Assembly (NCBI GenBank): GCA_027574665.1
Contig: CM050659.1
Location: 16,283,001 to 16,347,000 of the forward strand
Direction: 5' to 3'
Length of the DNA: 64,000 nt
Source of the DNA: Rhynochetos jubatus
Lineage: Eukaryota; Chordata; Aves; Eurypygiformes; Rhynochetidae
In this document: one piece after another, positions 34,850 to 46,660 of the stretch
How the letters are laid out: each line of letters starts with the position of its first letter
Numbering within the stretch: the first letter of the stretch is position 1
The notes under the pieces: generated by a model
What the model was told of the DNA's origin: nothing
Databases searched by the model: none
What the model saw: only the letters and a program-made list of their open reading frames with translations
Program-made: the position numbers and the translations under genes

Positions 34850-37800
34850 GTGGGCGGAAACCGCGGTCGGCAACTTCTAGGGTTAGGGTTAGGGTTAGGG
34901 TCTGGAGAACCAGAAAGCCCACAGCTCCAGGGATAATTGGGATTGCAAAGGCCTGCCAAGAGGAGCACGACACTGCACAGACATGGCTCCTTCACCTGCT
35001 TTCCTAGCCAGAACCCGGGGGGTCCGTGGCCGGAAACCGCGGTCGGCAACTTCTAGGGTTAGGGTTAGGGTTAGGGTCCGGAGAACCAGAAAGCCCACAG
35101 CTCCAGGGATAATTGGGATTGCAAAGGCCTGCCAAGAGGAGCACGACACTGCACAGACATGGCTCCTTCCCCTGCTTTCCTAGCCAGAACCCAGGGGGGG
35201 CCATGCCCGGAAACCGCGGTCGGCAACTTCTAGGGTTAGGGTTAGGGTTAGGGTCCGGAGAACCAGAAAGCCCACAGCTCCAGGGATAATTGGGATTGCA
35301 AAGGCCTGCCAAGAGGAGCACGACACTGCACCGACATGGCTCCTTCCCCAGCTTTCCTAGCCAGAACCCAGGGGGGGCCGTGGCCGGAAACCGCGGTCGG
35401 CAACTTCTAGGGTTAGGGTTAGGGTTAGGGTCCGGAGAACCAGAAAGCCCACAGCTCCAGGGATAATTGGGATTGCAAAGGCCTGCCAAGAGGAGCACGA
35501 CACTGCACAGACATGGCTCCTTCCCCTGCTTTCCTAGCCATAACCCAGGGGGGGCCGTGGCCAGAAACCGCGGTCGGCAACTTCTAGGGTTAGGGTTAGG
35601 GTTAGGGTCCGGAGAACCAGAAAGCCCACAGCTCCAGGGATAATTGGGATTGCAAAGGCCTGCCAAGAGGAGCACGACACTGCACAGACATGGCTCCTTC
35701 CCCAGCTTTCCTAGCCAGAACCCAGGGGGGGCCTTGCCCAGAAACCGCGGTCGGCAACTTCTAGGGTTAGGGTTAGGGTCCGGAGAACCAGAAAGCCCAC
35801 AGCTCCAGGGATAATTGGGATTGCAAAGGCCTGCCAAGAGGAGCACGACACTGCACAGACATGGCTCCTTCCCCTGCTTTCCTAGCCAGAACCCAGGGGG
35901 GGCCGTGGCCGGAAACCGCGGTCGGCAACTTCTAGGGTTAGGGTTAGGGTTAGGGTCCGGAGAACCAGAAAGCCCACAGCTCCAGGGATAATTGGGATTG
36001 CAAAGGCCTGCCAAGAGGAGCACGACACTGCACAGACATGGCTCCTTCCCCTGCTTTCCTAGCCAGAACCCAGGGGGGGGCCGTGGCCGGAAACCGCGGT
36101 CGGCAACTTCTAGGGTTAGGGTTAGGGTTAGGGTCCGGAGAACCAGAAAGCCCACAGCTCCAGGGATAATTGGGATTGCAAAGGCCTGCCAAGAGGAGCA
36201 CGACACTGCACAGACATGGCTCCTTCCCCAGCTTTCCTAGCCAGAACCCAGGGGGGGCCAGGCCCAGAAACCGCGGTCGGCAACTTCTAGGGTTAGGGTT
36301 AGGGTTAGGGTCCGGAGAACCAGAAAGCCCACAGCTCCAGGGATAATTGGGATTGCAAAGGCCTGCCAAGAGGAGCACGACACTGCACCGACATGGCTCC
36401 TTCCCCTGCTTTCCTAGCCAGAACCCAGGGGGGGTCGTGGCCGGAAACCGCGGTCGGCAACTTCTAGGGTTAGGGTTGGGGTTAGGGTCCGGAGAACCAG
36501 AAAGCCCACAGCTCCAGGGATAATTGGGATTGCAAAGGCCTGCCAAGAGGAGCACGACACTGCACAGACATGGCTCCTTCCCCTGCTTTCCTAGCCAGAA
36601 CCCGGGGGGTCCGTGGCCGGAAACCGCGGTCGGCAACTTCTAGGGTTAGGGTTAGGGTTAGGGTCCGGAGAACCAGAAAGCCCACAGCTCCAGGGATAAT
36701 TGGGATTGCAAAGGCCTGCCAAGAGGAGCACGACACTGCACAGACATGGCTCCTTCCCCAGCTTTCCTAGCCAGAACCCAGGGGGGGCCATGCCCGGAAA
36801 CCGCGGTCGGCAACTTCTAGGGTTAGGGTTAGGGTTAGGGTCCGGAGAACCAGAAAGCCCACAGCTCCAGGGATAATTGGGATTGCAAAGGCCTGCCAAG
36901 AGGAGCACGACACTGCACAGACATGGCTCCTTCCCCTGCTTTCCTAGCCAGAACCCGGGGGGTCCGTGGCCGGAAACCGCGGTCGGCAACTTCTAGGGTT
37001 AGGGTTAGGGTCCGGAGAACCAGAAAGCCCACAGCTCCAGGGATAATTGGGATTGCAAAGGCCTGCCAAGAGGAGCACGACACTGCACAGACATGGCTCC
37101 TTCCCCTGCTTTCCTAGCCAGAACCCGGGGGGGGCCGTGGCCGGAAATCGCGGTCGGCAACTTCTAGGGTTAGGGTTAGGGTTAGGGTCCGGAGAACCAG
37201 AAAGCCCACAGCTCCAGGGATAATTGGGATTGCAAAGGCCTGCCAAGAGGAGCACAACACTGCACCGACATGGCTCCTTCCCCTGCTTTCCTAGCCAGAA
37301 CCCGGGGGGGGCCGTGGGCGGAAACCGCGGTCGGCAACTTCTAGGGTTAGGGTTAGGGTTAGGGTCTGGAGAACCAGAAAGCCCACAGCTCCAGGGATAA
37401 TTGGGATTGCAAAGGCCTGCCAAGAGGAGCACGACACTGCACAGACATGGCTCCTTCACCTGCTTTCCTAGCCAGAACCCGGGGGGTCCGTGGCCGGAAA
37501 CCGCGGTCGGCAACTTCTAGGGTTAGGGTTAGGGTTAGGGTCCGGAGAACCAGAAAGCCCACAGCTCCAGGGATAATTGGGATTGCAAAGGCCTGCCAAG
37601 AGGAGCACGACACTGCACAGACATGGCTCCTTCCCCAGCTTTCCTAGCCAGAACCCAGGGGGGGCCATGCCCGGAAACCGCGGTCGGCAACTTCTAGGGT
37701 TAGGGTTAGGGTTAGGGTCCGGAGAACCAGAAAGCCCACAGCTCCAGGGATAATTGGGATTGCAAAGGCCTGCCAAGAGGAGCACGACACTGCACCGACA

Positions 37801-40800
37801 TGGCTCCTTCCCCAGCTTTCCTAGCCAGAACCCAGGGGGGGCCGTGGCCGGAAACCGCGGTCGGCAACTTCTAGGGTTAGGGTTAGGGTTAGGGTCCGGA
37901 GAACCAGAAAGCCCACAGCTCCAGGGATAATTGGGATTGCAAAGGCCTGCCAAGAGGAGCACGACACTGCACAGACATGGCTCCTTCCCCTGCTTTCCTA
38001 GCCATAACCCAGGGGGGGCCGTGGCCAGAAACCGCGGTCAGCAACTTCTAGGGTTAGGGTTAGGGTTAGGGTCCGGAGAACCAGAAAGCCCACAGCTCCA
38101 GGGATAATTGGGATTGCAAAGGCCTGCCAAGAGGAGCACGACACTGCACAGACATGGCTCCTTCCCCAGCTTTCCTAGCCAGAACCCAGGGGGGGCCTTG
38201 CCCAGAAACCGCGGTCGGCAACTTCTAGGGTTAGGGTTAGGGTCCGGAGAACCAGAAAGCCCACAGCTCCAGGGATAATTGGGATTGCAAAGGCCTGCCA
38301 AGAGGAGCACGACACTGCACAGACATGGCTCCTTCCCCTGCTTTCCTAGCCAGAACCCAGGGGGGGCCGTGGCCGGAAACCGCGGTCGGCAACTTCTAGG
38401 GTTAGGGTTAGGGTTAGGGTCCGGAGAACCAGAAAGCCCACAGCTCCAGGGATAATTGGGATTGCAAAGGCCTGCCAAGAGGAGCACGACACTGCACAGA
38501 CATGGCTCCTTCCCCTGCTTTCCTAGCCAGAACCCAGGGGGGGCCGTGGCCGGAAACCGCGGTCGGCAACTTCTAGGGTTAGGGTTAGGGTTAGGGTCCG
38601 GAGAACCAGAAAGCCCACAGCTCCAGGGATAATTGGGATTGCAAAGGCCTGCCAAGAGGAGCACGACACTGCACAGACATGGCTTCTTCCCCTGCTTTCC
38701 TAGCCAGAACCCAGGGGGGGCCATGCCCAGAAACCGCGGTCGGCAACTTCTAGGGTTAGGGTTAGGGTTAGGGTCCGGAGAACCAGAAAGCCCACAGCTC
38801 CAGGGATAATTGGGATTGCAAAGGCCTGCCAAGAGGAGCACGACACTGCACCGACATGGCTCCTTCCCCTGCTTTCCTAGCCAGAACCCAGGGGGGGTCG
38901 TGGCCGGAAACCGCGGTCGGCAACTTCTAGGGTTAGGGTTGGGGTTAGGGTCCGGAGAACCAGAAAGCCCACAGCTCCAGGGATAATTGGGATTGCAAAG
39001 GCCTGCCAAGAGGAGCACGACACTGCACAGACATGGCTCCTTCACCTGCTTTCCTAGCCAGAACCCGGGGGGTCCGTGGCCGGAAACCGCGGTCGGCAAC
39101 TTCTAGGGTTAGGGTTAGGGTTAGGGTCCGGAGAACCAGAAAGCCCACAGCTCCAGGGATAATTGGGATTGCAAAGGCCTGCCAAGAGGAGCACGACACT
39201 GCACAGACATGGCTCCTTCCCCAGCTTTCCTAGCCAGAACCCAGGGGGGGCCATGCCCGGAAACCGCGGTCGGCAACTTCTAGGGTTAGGGTTAGGGTTA
39301 GGGTCCGGAGAACCAGAAAGCCCACAGCTCCAGGGATAATTGGGATTGCAAAGGCCTGCCAAGAGGAGCACGACACTGCACAGACATGGCTCCTTCCCCT
39401 GCTTTCCTAGCCAGAACCCGGGGGGTCCGTGGCCGGAAACCGCGGTCGGCAACTTCTAGGGTTAGGGTTAGGGTTAGGGTCCGGAGAACCAGAAAGCCCA
39501 CAGCTCCAGGGATAATTGGGATTGCAAAGGCCTGCCAAGAGGAGCACGACACTGCACAGACATGGCTCCTTCCCCAGCTTTCCTAGCCAGAACCCAGGGG
39601 GGGCCGTGGCCGGAAACCGCGGTCGGCAACTTCTAGGGTTAGGGTTAGGGTCCGGAGAACCAGAAAGCCCACAGCTCCAGGGATAATTGGGATTGCAAAG
39701 GCCTGCCAAGAGGAGCACGACACTGCACAGACATGGCTCCTTCCCCAGCTTTCCTAGCCAGAACCCAGGGGGGGCCGTGGCCGGAAACGGCGGTCGGTAA
39801 CTTCTAGGGTTAGGGTTAGGGATAGGGTCCGGAGAACCAGAAAGCCCACAGCTCCAGGGATAATTGGGATTGCAAAGGCCTGCCAAGAGGAGCACGACAC
39901 TGCACAGACATGGCTCCTTCCCCTGCTTTCCTAGCCAGAACCCGGGGGGGGCCGTGGCCGGAAATCGCGGTCGGCAACTTCTAGGGTTAGGGTTAGGGTT
40001 AGGGTCCGGAGAACCAGAAAGCCCACAGCTCCAGGGATAATTAGGATTGCAAAGGCCTGCCAAGAGGAGCACGACACTGCACAGACATGGCTCCTTCCCC
40101 AGCTTTCCTAGCCAGAACCCAGGGGGGGCCGTGGCCGGAAACCGCGGTTGGTAACTTCTAGGGTTAGGGTTAGGGTTAGGGTCCGGAGAACCAGAAAGCC
40201 CACAGCTCCAGGGATAATTGGGATTGCAAAGGCCTGCCAAGAGGAGCACAACACTGCACCGACATGGCTCCTTCCCCTGCTTTCCTAGCCAGAACCCGGG
40301 GGGGGCCGTGGGCGGAAACCGCGGTCGGCAACTTCTAGGGTTAGGGTTAGGGTTAGGGTCTGGAGAACCAGAAAGCCCACAGCTCCAGGGATAATTGGGA
40401 TTGCAAAGGCCTGCCAAGAGGAGCACGACACTGCACAGACATGGCTCCTTCACCTGCTTTCCTAGCCAGAACCCGGGGGGTCCGTGGCCGGAAACCGCGG
40501 TCGGCAACTTCTAGGGTTAGGGTTAGGGTTAGGGTCCGGAGAACCAGAAAGCCCACAGCTCCAGGGATAATTGGGATTGCAAAGGCCTGCCAAGAGGAGC
40601 ACGACACTGCACAGACATGGCTCCTTCCCCAGCTTTCCTAGCCAGAACCCAGGGGGGGCCATGCCCGGAAACCGCGGTCGGCAACTTCTAGGGTTAGGGT
40701 TAGGGTTAGGGTCCGGAGAACCAGAAAGCCCACAGCTCCAGGGATAATTGGGATTGCAAAGGCCTGCCAAGAGGAGCACGACACTGCACCGACATGGCTC

Positions 40801-42130
40801 CTTCCCCAGCTTTCCTAGCCAGAACCCAGGGGGGGCCGTGGCCGGAAACCGCGGTCGGCAACTTCTAGGGTTAGGGTTAGGGTTAGGGTCCGGAGAACCA
40901 GAAAGCCCACAGCTCCAGGGATAATTGGGATTGCAAAGGCCTGCCAAGAGGAGCACGACACTGCACAGACATGGCTCCTTCCCCTGCTTTCCTAGCCATA
41001 ACCCAGGGGGGGCCGTGGCCAGAAACCGCGGTCGGCAACTTCTAGGGTTAGGGTTAGGGTTAGGGTCCGGAGAACCAGAAAGCCCACAGCTCCAGGGATA
41101 ATTGGGATTGCAAAGGCCTGCCAAGAGGAGCACGACACTGCACAGACATGGCTCCTTCCCCAGCTTTCCTAGCCAGAACCCAGGGGGGGCCTTGCCCAGA
41201 AACCGCGGTCGGCAACTTCTAGGGTTAGGGTTAGGGTCCGGAGAACCAGAAAGCCCACAGCTCCAGGGATAATTGGGATTGCAAAGGCCTGCCAAGAGGA
41301 GCACGACACTGCACAGACATGGCTCCTTCCCCTGCTTTCCTAGCCAGAACCCAGGGGGGGCCGTGGCCGGAAACCGCGGTCGGCAACTTCTAGGGTTAGG
41401 GTTAGGGTTAGGGTCCGGAGAACCAGAAAGCCCACAGCTCCAGGGATAATTGGGATTGCAAAGGCCTGCCAAGAGGAGCACGACACTGCACAGACATGGC
41501 TCCTTCCCCTGCTTTCCTAGCCAGAACCCAGGGGGGGCCGTGGCCGGAAACCGCGGTCGGCAACTTCTAGGGTTAGGGTTAGGGTTAGGGTCCGGAGAAC
41601 CAGAAAGCCCACAGCTCCAGGGATAATTGGGATTGCAAAGGCCTGCCAAGAGGAGCACGACACTGCACAGACATGGCTCCTTCCCCTGCTTTCCTAGCCA
41701 GAACCCAGGGGGGGCCATGCCCAGAAACCGCGGTCGGCAACTTCTAGGGTTAGGGTTAGGGTTAGGGTCCGGAGAACCAGAAAGCCCACAGCTCCAGGGA
41801 TAATTGGGATTGCAAAGGCCTGCCAAGAGGAGCACGACACTGCACAGACATGGCTCCTTCCCCTGCTTTCCTAGCCAGAACCCAGGGGGGGTCGTGGCCG
41901 GAAACCGCGGTCGGCAACTTCTAGGGTTAGGGTTGGGGTTAGGGTCCGGAGAACCAGAAAGCCCACAGCTCCAGGGATAATTGGGATTGCAAAGGCCTGC
42001 CAAGAGGAGCACAACACTGCACCGACATGGCTCCTTCCCCTGCTTTCCTAGCCAGAACCCAGGGGGGGTCGTGGCCGGAAACCGCGGTCGGCAACTTCTA
42101 GGGTTAGGGTTAGGGTTAGGGTCCGGAGAA
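34850..42130 (+). repeat. Domain 7: 14-monomer HOR of about 2,464 bp, about three copies
   Basis: The rare tail GTGGGCGG is at 34,852, 37,316 (shift 2,464) and 40,310 (shift 2,994), and again at 50,159. Each is followed by GGGTCTGGAG, TTCACCTGC, and later CCATAACCC and TTGCCCAG with a 171-bp unit. Fourteen standard units minus two telomeric repeats and two bases gives 2,464 bp. The third copy is spaced further because an extra group with CGGTCGGTAAC, AAATCGCGG and CGGTTGGTAAC lies at 39.6-40.3 kb. Confidence 0.8.
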
Positions 42131-45100
42131 CCAGAAAGCCCACAGCTCCAGGGATAATTGGGATTGCAAAGGCCTGCCAAGAGGAGCACGACACTGCACA
42201 GACATGGCTCCTTCCCCAGCTTTCCTAGCCAGAACCCAGGGGGGGCCCGTGGCCGGAAACCGCGGTCGGCAACTTCTAGGGTTAGGGTTAGGGTTAGGGT
42301 CCGGAGAACCAGAAAGCCCACAGCTCCAGGGATAATTGGGATTGCAAAGGCCTGCCAAGAGGAGCACGACACTGCACAGACATGGCTCCTTCCCCTGCTT
42401 TCCTAGCCAGACCCCGGGGGGGGCCGTGGCCGGAAACCGCGGTCGGCAACTTCTAGGGTTAGGGTTAGGGTTAGGGTCCGGAGAACCAGAAAGCCCACAG
42501 CTCCAGGGATAATTGGGATTGCAAAGGCCTGCCAAGAGGAGCACGACACTGCACCGACATGGCTCCTTCCCCTGCTTTCCTAGCCAGAACCCAGGGGGGG
42601 TCGTGGCCGGAAAAGGCGGTCGGCAACTTCTAGGGTTAGGGTTAGGGTTAGGGTCCGGAGAACCAGAAAGCCCACAGCTCCAGGGATAATTGGGATTGCA
42701 AAGGCCTGCCAAGAGGAGCACGACACTGCACAGACATGGCTCCTTCCCCTGCTTTCCTAGCCAGAACCCAGGGGGGGCCGTGGCCGGAAACCGCGGTCGG
42801 CAACTTCTAGGGTTAGGGTTAGGGTTAGGGCCCGGAGAACCAGAAAGCCCACAGCTCCAGGGATAATTGGGATTGCAAAGGCCTGCCAAGAGGAGCACAA
42901 CACTGCACAGACATGGCTCCTTCCCCTGCTTTCCTAGCCAGAACCCGGGGGGGGCCATGCCCGGAAACCGCGGTCGGCAACTTCTAGGGTTAGGGTTAGG
43001 GTTAGGGTCCAGAGAACCAGAAAGCCCACAGCTCCAGGGATAATTGGGATTGCAAAGGCCTGCCAAGAGGAGCACGACACTGCACAGACATGGCTCCTTC
43101 CCCTGCTTTCCTAGCCAGAACCCAGGGGGGGCCGTCGCCGGAAACCGCGGTCGGCAACTTCTAGGGTTAGGGTTAGGATTAGGGTCTAGAGAACCAGAAA
43201 GCCCACAGCTCCAGGGATAATTGGGATTGCAAAGGCCTGCCAAGAGGAGCACGACACTGCACCGACATGGCTCCTTCCCCTGCTTTCCTAGCCAGAACCC
43301 AGGGGGGGCCGTGGCCGGAAACCGCGGTCGGCAACTTCTAGGGTTAGGGTTAGGGTCCGGAGAACCAGAAAGCCCACAGCTCCAGGGATAATTGGGATTG
43401 CAAAGGCCTGCCAAGAGGAGCACGACACTGCACAGACATGGCTCCTTCCCCAGCTTTCCTAGCCAGAACCCAGGGGGGGCCAGGCCCAGAAACCGCTGTC
43501 GGCAACTTCTAGGGTTAGGGTTAGGGTTAGGGTCCGGAGAACCAGAAAGCCCACAGCTCCAGGGATAATTGGGATTGCAAAGGCCTGCCAAGAGGAGCAC
43601 GACACTGCACAGACATGGCTCCTTCCCCTGCTTTCCTAGCCAGAACCGAGGGGGGGCCGTGGCCGGAAACCGCGGTTGGCAACTTCTAGGGTTAGGGTTA
43701 GGGTTAGGGTCCGGAGAACCAGAAAGCCCACAGCTCCAGGGATAATTGGGATTGCAAAGGCCTGCCAAGAGGAGCACAACACTGCACAGACATGGCTCCT
43801 TCCCCAGCTTTCCTAGCCAGAACCCAGGGGGGGCCGTGGCCGGAAACCGCGGTCGGCAACTTCTAGGGTTAGGGTTAGGGTTAGGGTCCGGAGAACCAGA
43901 AAGCCCACAGCTCCAGGGATAATTGGGATTGCAAAGGCCTGCCAAGAGGAGCACGACACTGCACCGACATGGCTCCTTCCCCTGCTTTCCTAGCCAGAAC
44001 CCGGGAGGGGCCGTGGCCGGAAACCGCGGTCGGCAACTTCTAGGGTTAGGGTTAGGGTTAGGGTCCGGAGAACCAGAAAGCCCACAGCTCCAGGGATAAT
44101 TGGGATTGCAAAGGCCTGCCAAGAGGAGCACGACACTGCACAGACATGGCTCCTTCCCCTGCTTTCCTAGCCAGAACCCGGGGGGTCCGTGGCCGGAAAC
44201 CGCGGTCGGCAACTTCTAGGGTTAGGGTTAGGGTCCGGAGAACCAGAAAGCCCACAGCTCCAGGGATAATTGGGATTGCAAAGGCCTGCCAAGAGGAGCA
44301 CGACACTGCACAGACATGGCTCCTTCCCCTGCTTTCCTAGCCAGAACCCAGGGGGGGCCGTGGCCAGAAACCGCGGTCGGCAACTTCTAGGGTTAGGGTT
44401 AGGGTTAGGGTCCGGAGAACCAGAAAGCCCACAGCTCCAGGGATAATTGGGATTGCAAAGGCCTGCCAAGAGGAGCACGACACTGCACAGACATGGCTCC
44501 TTCCCCAGCTTTCCTAGCCAGAACCCAGGTGGGGCCATGCCCAGAAACCGCGGTCGGCAACTTCTAGGGTTAGGGTTAGGGTTAGGGTCCGGAGAACCAG
44601 AAAGCCCACAGCTCCAGGGATAATTGGGATTGCAAAGGCCTGCCAAGAGGAGCACAACACTGCACAGACATGGCTCCTTCCCCTGCTTTCCTAGCCAGAA
44701 CCCGGGGGGGGCCATGCCCGGAAACCGCGGTCGGCAACTTCTAGGGTTAGGGTTAGGGTTAGGGTCCAGAGAACCAGAAAGCCCACAGCTCCAGGGATAA
44801 TTGGGATTGCAAAGGCCTGCCAAGAGGAGCACGACACTGCACAGACATGGCTCCTTCCCCTGCTTTCCTAGCCAGAACCCAGGGGGGGCCGTCGCCGGAA
44901 ACCGCGGTCGGCAACTTCTAGGGTTAGGGTTAGGATTAGGGTCTAGAGAACCAGAAAGCCCACAGCTCCAGGGATAATTGGGATTGCAAAGGCCTGCCAA
45001 GAGGAGCACGACACTGCACCGACATGGCTCCTTCCCCTGCTTTCCTAGCCAGAACCCAGGGGGGGCCGTGGCCGGAAACCGCGGTCGGCAACTTCTAGGG

Positions 45101-45269
45101 TTAGGGTTAGGGTCCGGAGAACCAGAAAGCCCACAGCTCCAGGGATAATTGGGATTGCAAAGGCCTGCCAAGAGGAGCACGACACTGCACAGACATGGCT
45201 CCTTCCCCAGCTTTCCTAGCCAGAACCCAGGGGGGGCCAGGCCCAGAAACCGCTGTCGGCAACTTCTAG

Positions 45270-46660
45270 GGTTAGGGTTAGGGTTAGGGTCCGGAGAACC
45301 AGAAAGCCCACAGCTCCAGGGATAATTGGGATTGCAAAGGCCTGCCAAGAGGAGCACGACACTGCACAGACATGGCTCCTTCCCCTGCTTTCCTAGCCAG
45401 AACCCAGGGGGGGCCGTGGCCGGAAACCGCGGTTGGCAACTTCTAGGGTTAGGGTTAGGGTTAGGGTCCGGAGAACCAGAAAGCCCACAGCTCCAGGGAT
45501 AATTGGGATTGCAAAGGCCTGCCAAGAGGAGCACAACACTGCACAGACATGGCTCCTTCCCCAGCTTTCCTAGCCAGAACCCAGGGGGGGCCGTGGCCGG
45601 AAACCGCGGTCGGCAACTTCTAGGGTTAGGGTTAGGGTCCGGAGAACCAGAAAGCCCACAGCTCCAGGGATAATTGGGATTGCAAAGGCCTGCCAAGAGG
45701 AGCACGACACTGCACAGACATGGCTCCTTCCCCTGCTTTCCTAGCCAGAACCCGGGTGGTCCGTGGCCGGAAACCGCGGTCGGCAACTTCTAGGGTTAGG
45801 GTTAGGGTCCGGAGAACCAGAAAGCCCACAGCTCCAGGGATAATTGGGATTGCAAAGGCCTGCCAAGAGGAGCACGACACTGCACAGACATGGCTCCTTC
45901 CCCTGCTTTCCTATCCAGAACCCGGGGGGGGCCGTGGCCGGAAATCGCGGTCGGCAACTTCTAGGGTTAGGGTTAGGGTTAGGGTCCGGAGAACCAGAAA
46001 GCCCACAGCTCCAGGGATAATTGGGATTGCAAAGGCCTGCCAAGAGGAGCACGACACTGCACAGACATGGCTCCTTCCCCTGCTTTCCTAGCCAGAACCC
46101 AGGGGGGGCCGTGGCCGGAAACCGCGGTTGGCAACTTCTAGGGTTAGGGTTAGGGTTAGGGTCCGGAGAACCAGAAAGCCCACAGCTCCAGGGATAATTG
46201 GGATTGCAAAGGCCTGCCAAGAGGAGCACAACACTGCACAGACATGGCTCCTTCCCCAGCTTTCCTAGCCAGAACCCAGGGGGGGCCGTGGCCGGAAACC
46301 GCGGTCGGCAACTTCTAGGGTTAGGGTTAGGGTCCGGAGAACCAGAAAGCCCACAGCTCCAGGGATAATTGGGATTGCAAAGGCCTGCCAAGAGGAGCAC
46401 GACACTGCACAGACATGGCTCCTTCCCCTGCTTTCCTAGCCAGAACCCGGGGGGTCCGTGGCCGGAAACCGCGGTCGGCAACTTCTAGGGTTAGGGTTAG
46501 GGTCCGGAGAACCAGAAAGCCCACAGCTCCAGGGATAATTGGGATTGCAAAGGCCTGCCAAGAGGAGCACGACACTGCACAGACATGGCTCCTTCCCCTG
46601 CTTTCCTATCCAGAACCCGGGGGGGGCCGTGGCCGGAAATCGCGGTCGGCAACTTCTAGG
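45270..46660 (+). repeat. 695-bp tetramer HOR, two tandem copies
   Basis: Copies are about 45,270-45,965 and 45,965-46,660. The shared order is a CGGTTGGC tail, a CACAAC unit of 171 bp, a GGTCC-tailed 171-bp unit, and a CTATCCAG unit with AAATCGCGG. The step of 695 bp equals two 171-bp units, one 177-bp and one 176-bp unit. One visible difference is CCCGGGTGGTCC against CCCGGGGGGTCC. Confidence 0.8.

Larger units (their letters stand above)
26760..34850 (+). repeat. Domain 6: satellite with heptamer and related repeats
   Basis: Marks include GAGGCGCATGAC (26,651, 27,714 and 28,422), TAGAGAGAGCCC (CTAGAGAGAG at 31,461, 33,232 and 34,649) with the linked core end AGGGTTCGGAG, and CAGGGCAGGCC tails. 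The TAGAGAGAG marks lie 1,771 and 1,417 bp apart, i.e. ten and eight monomers plus one base. This domain holds the longest open frames because few G-run length changes interrupt the phase. Confidence 0.72.
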
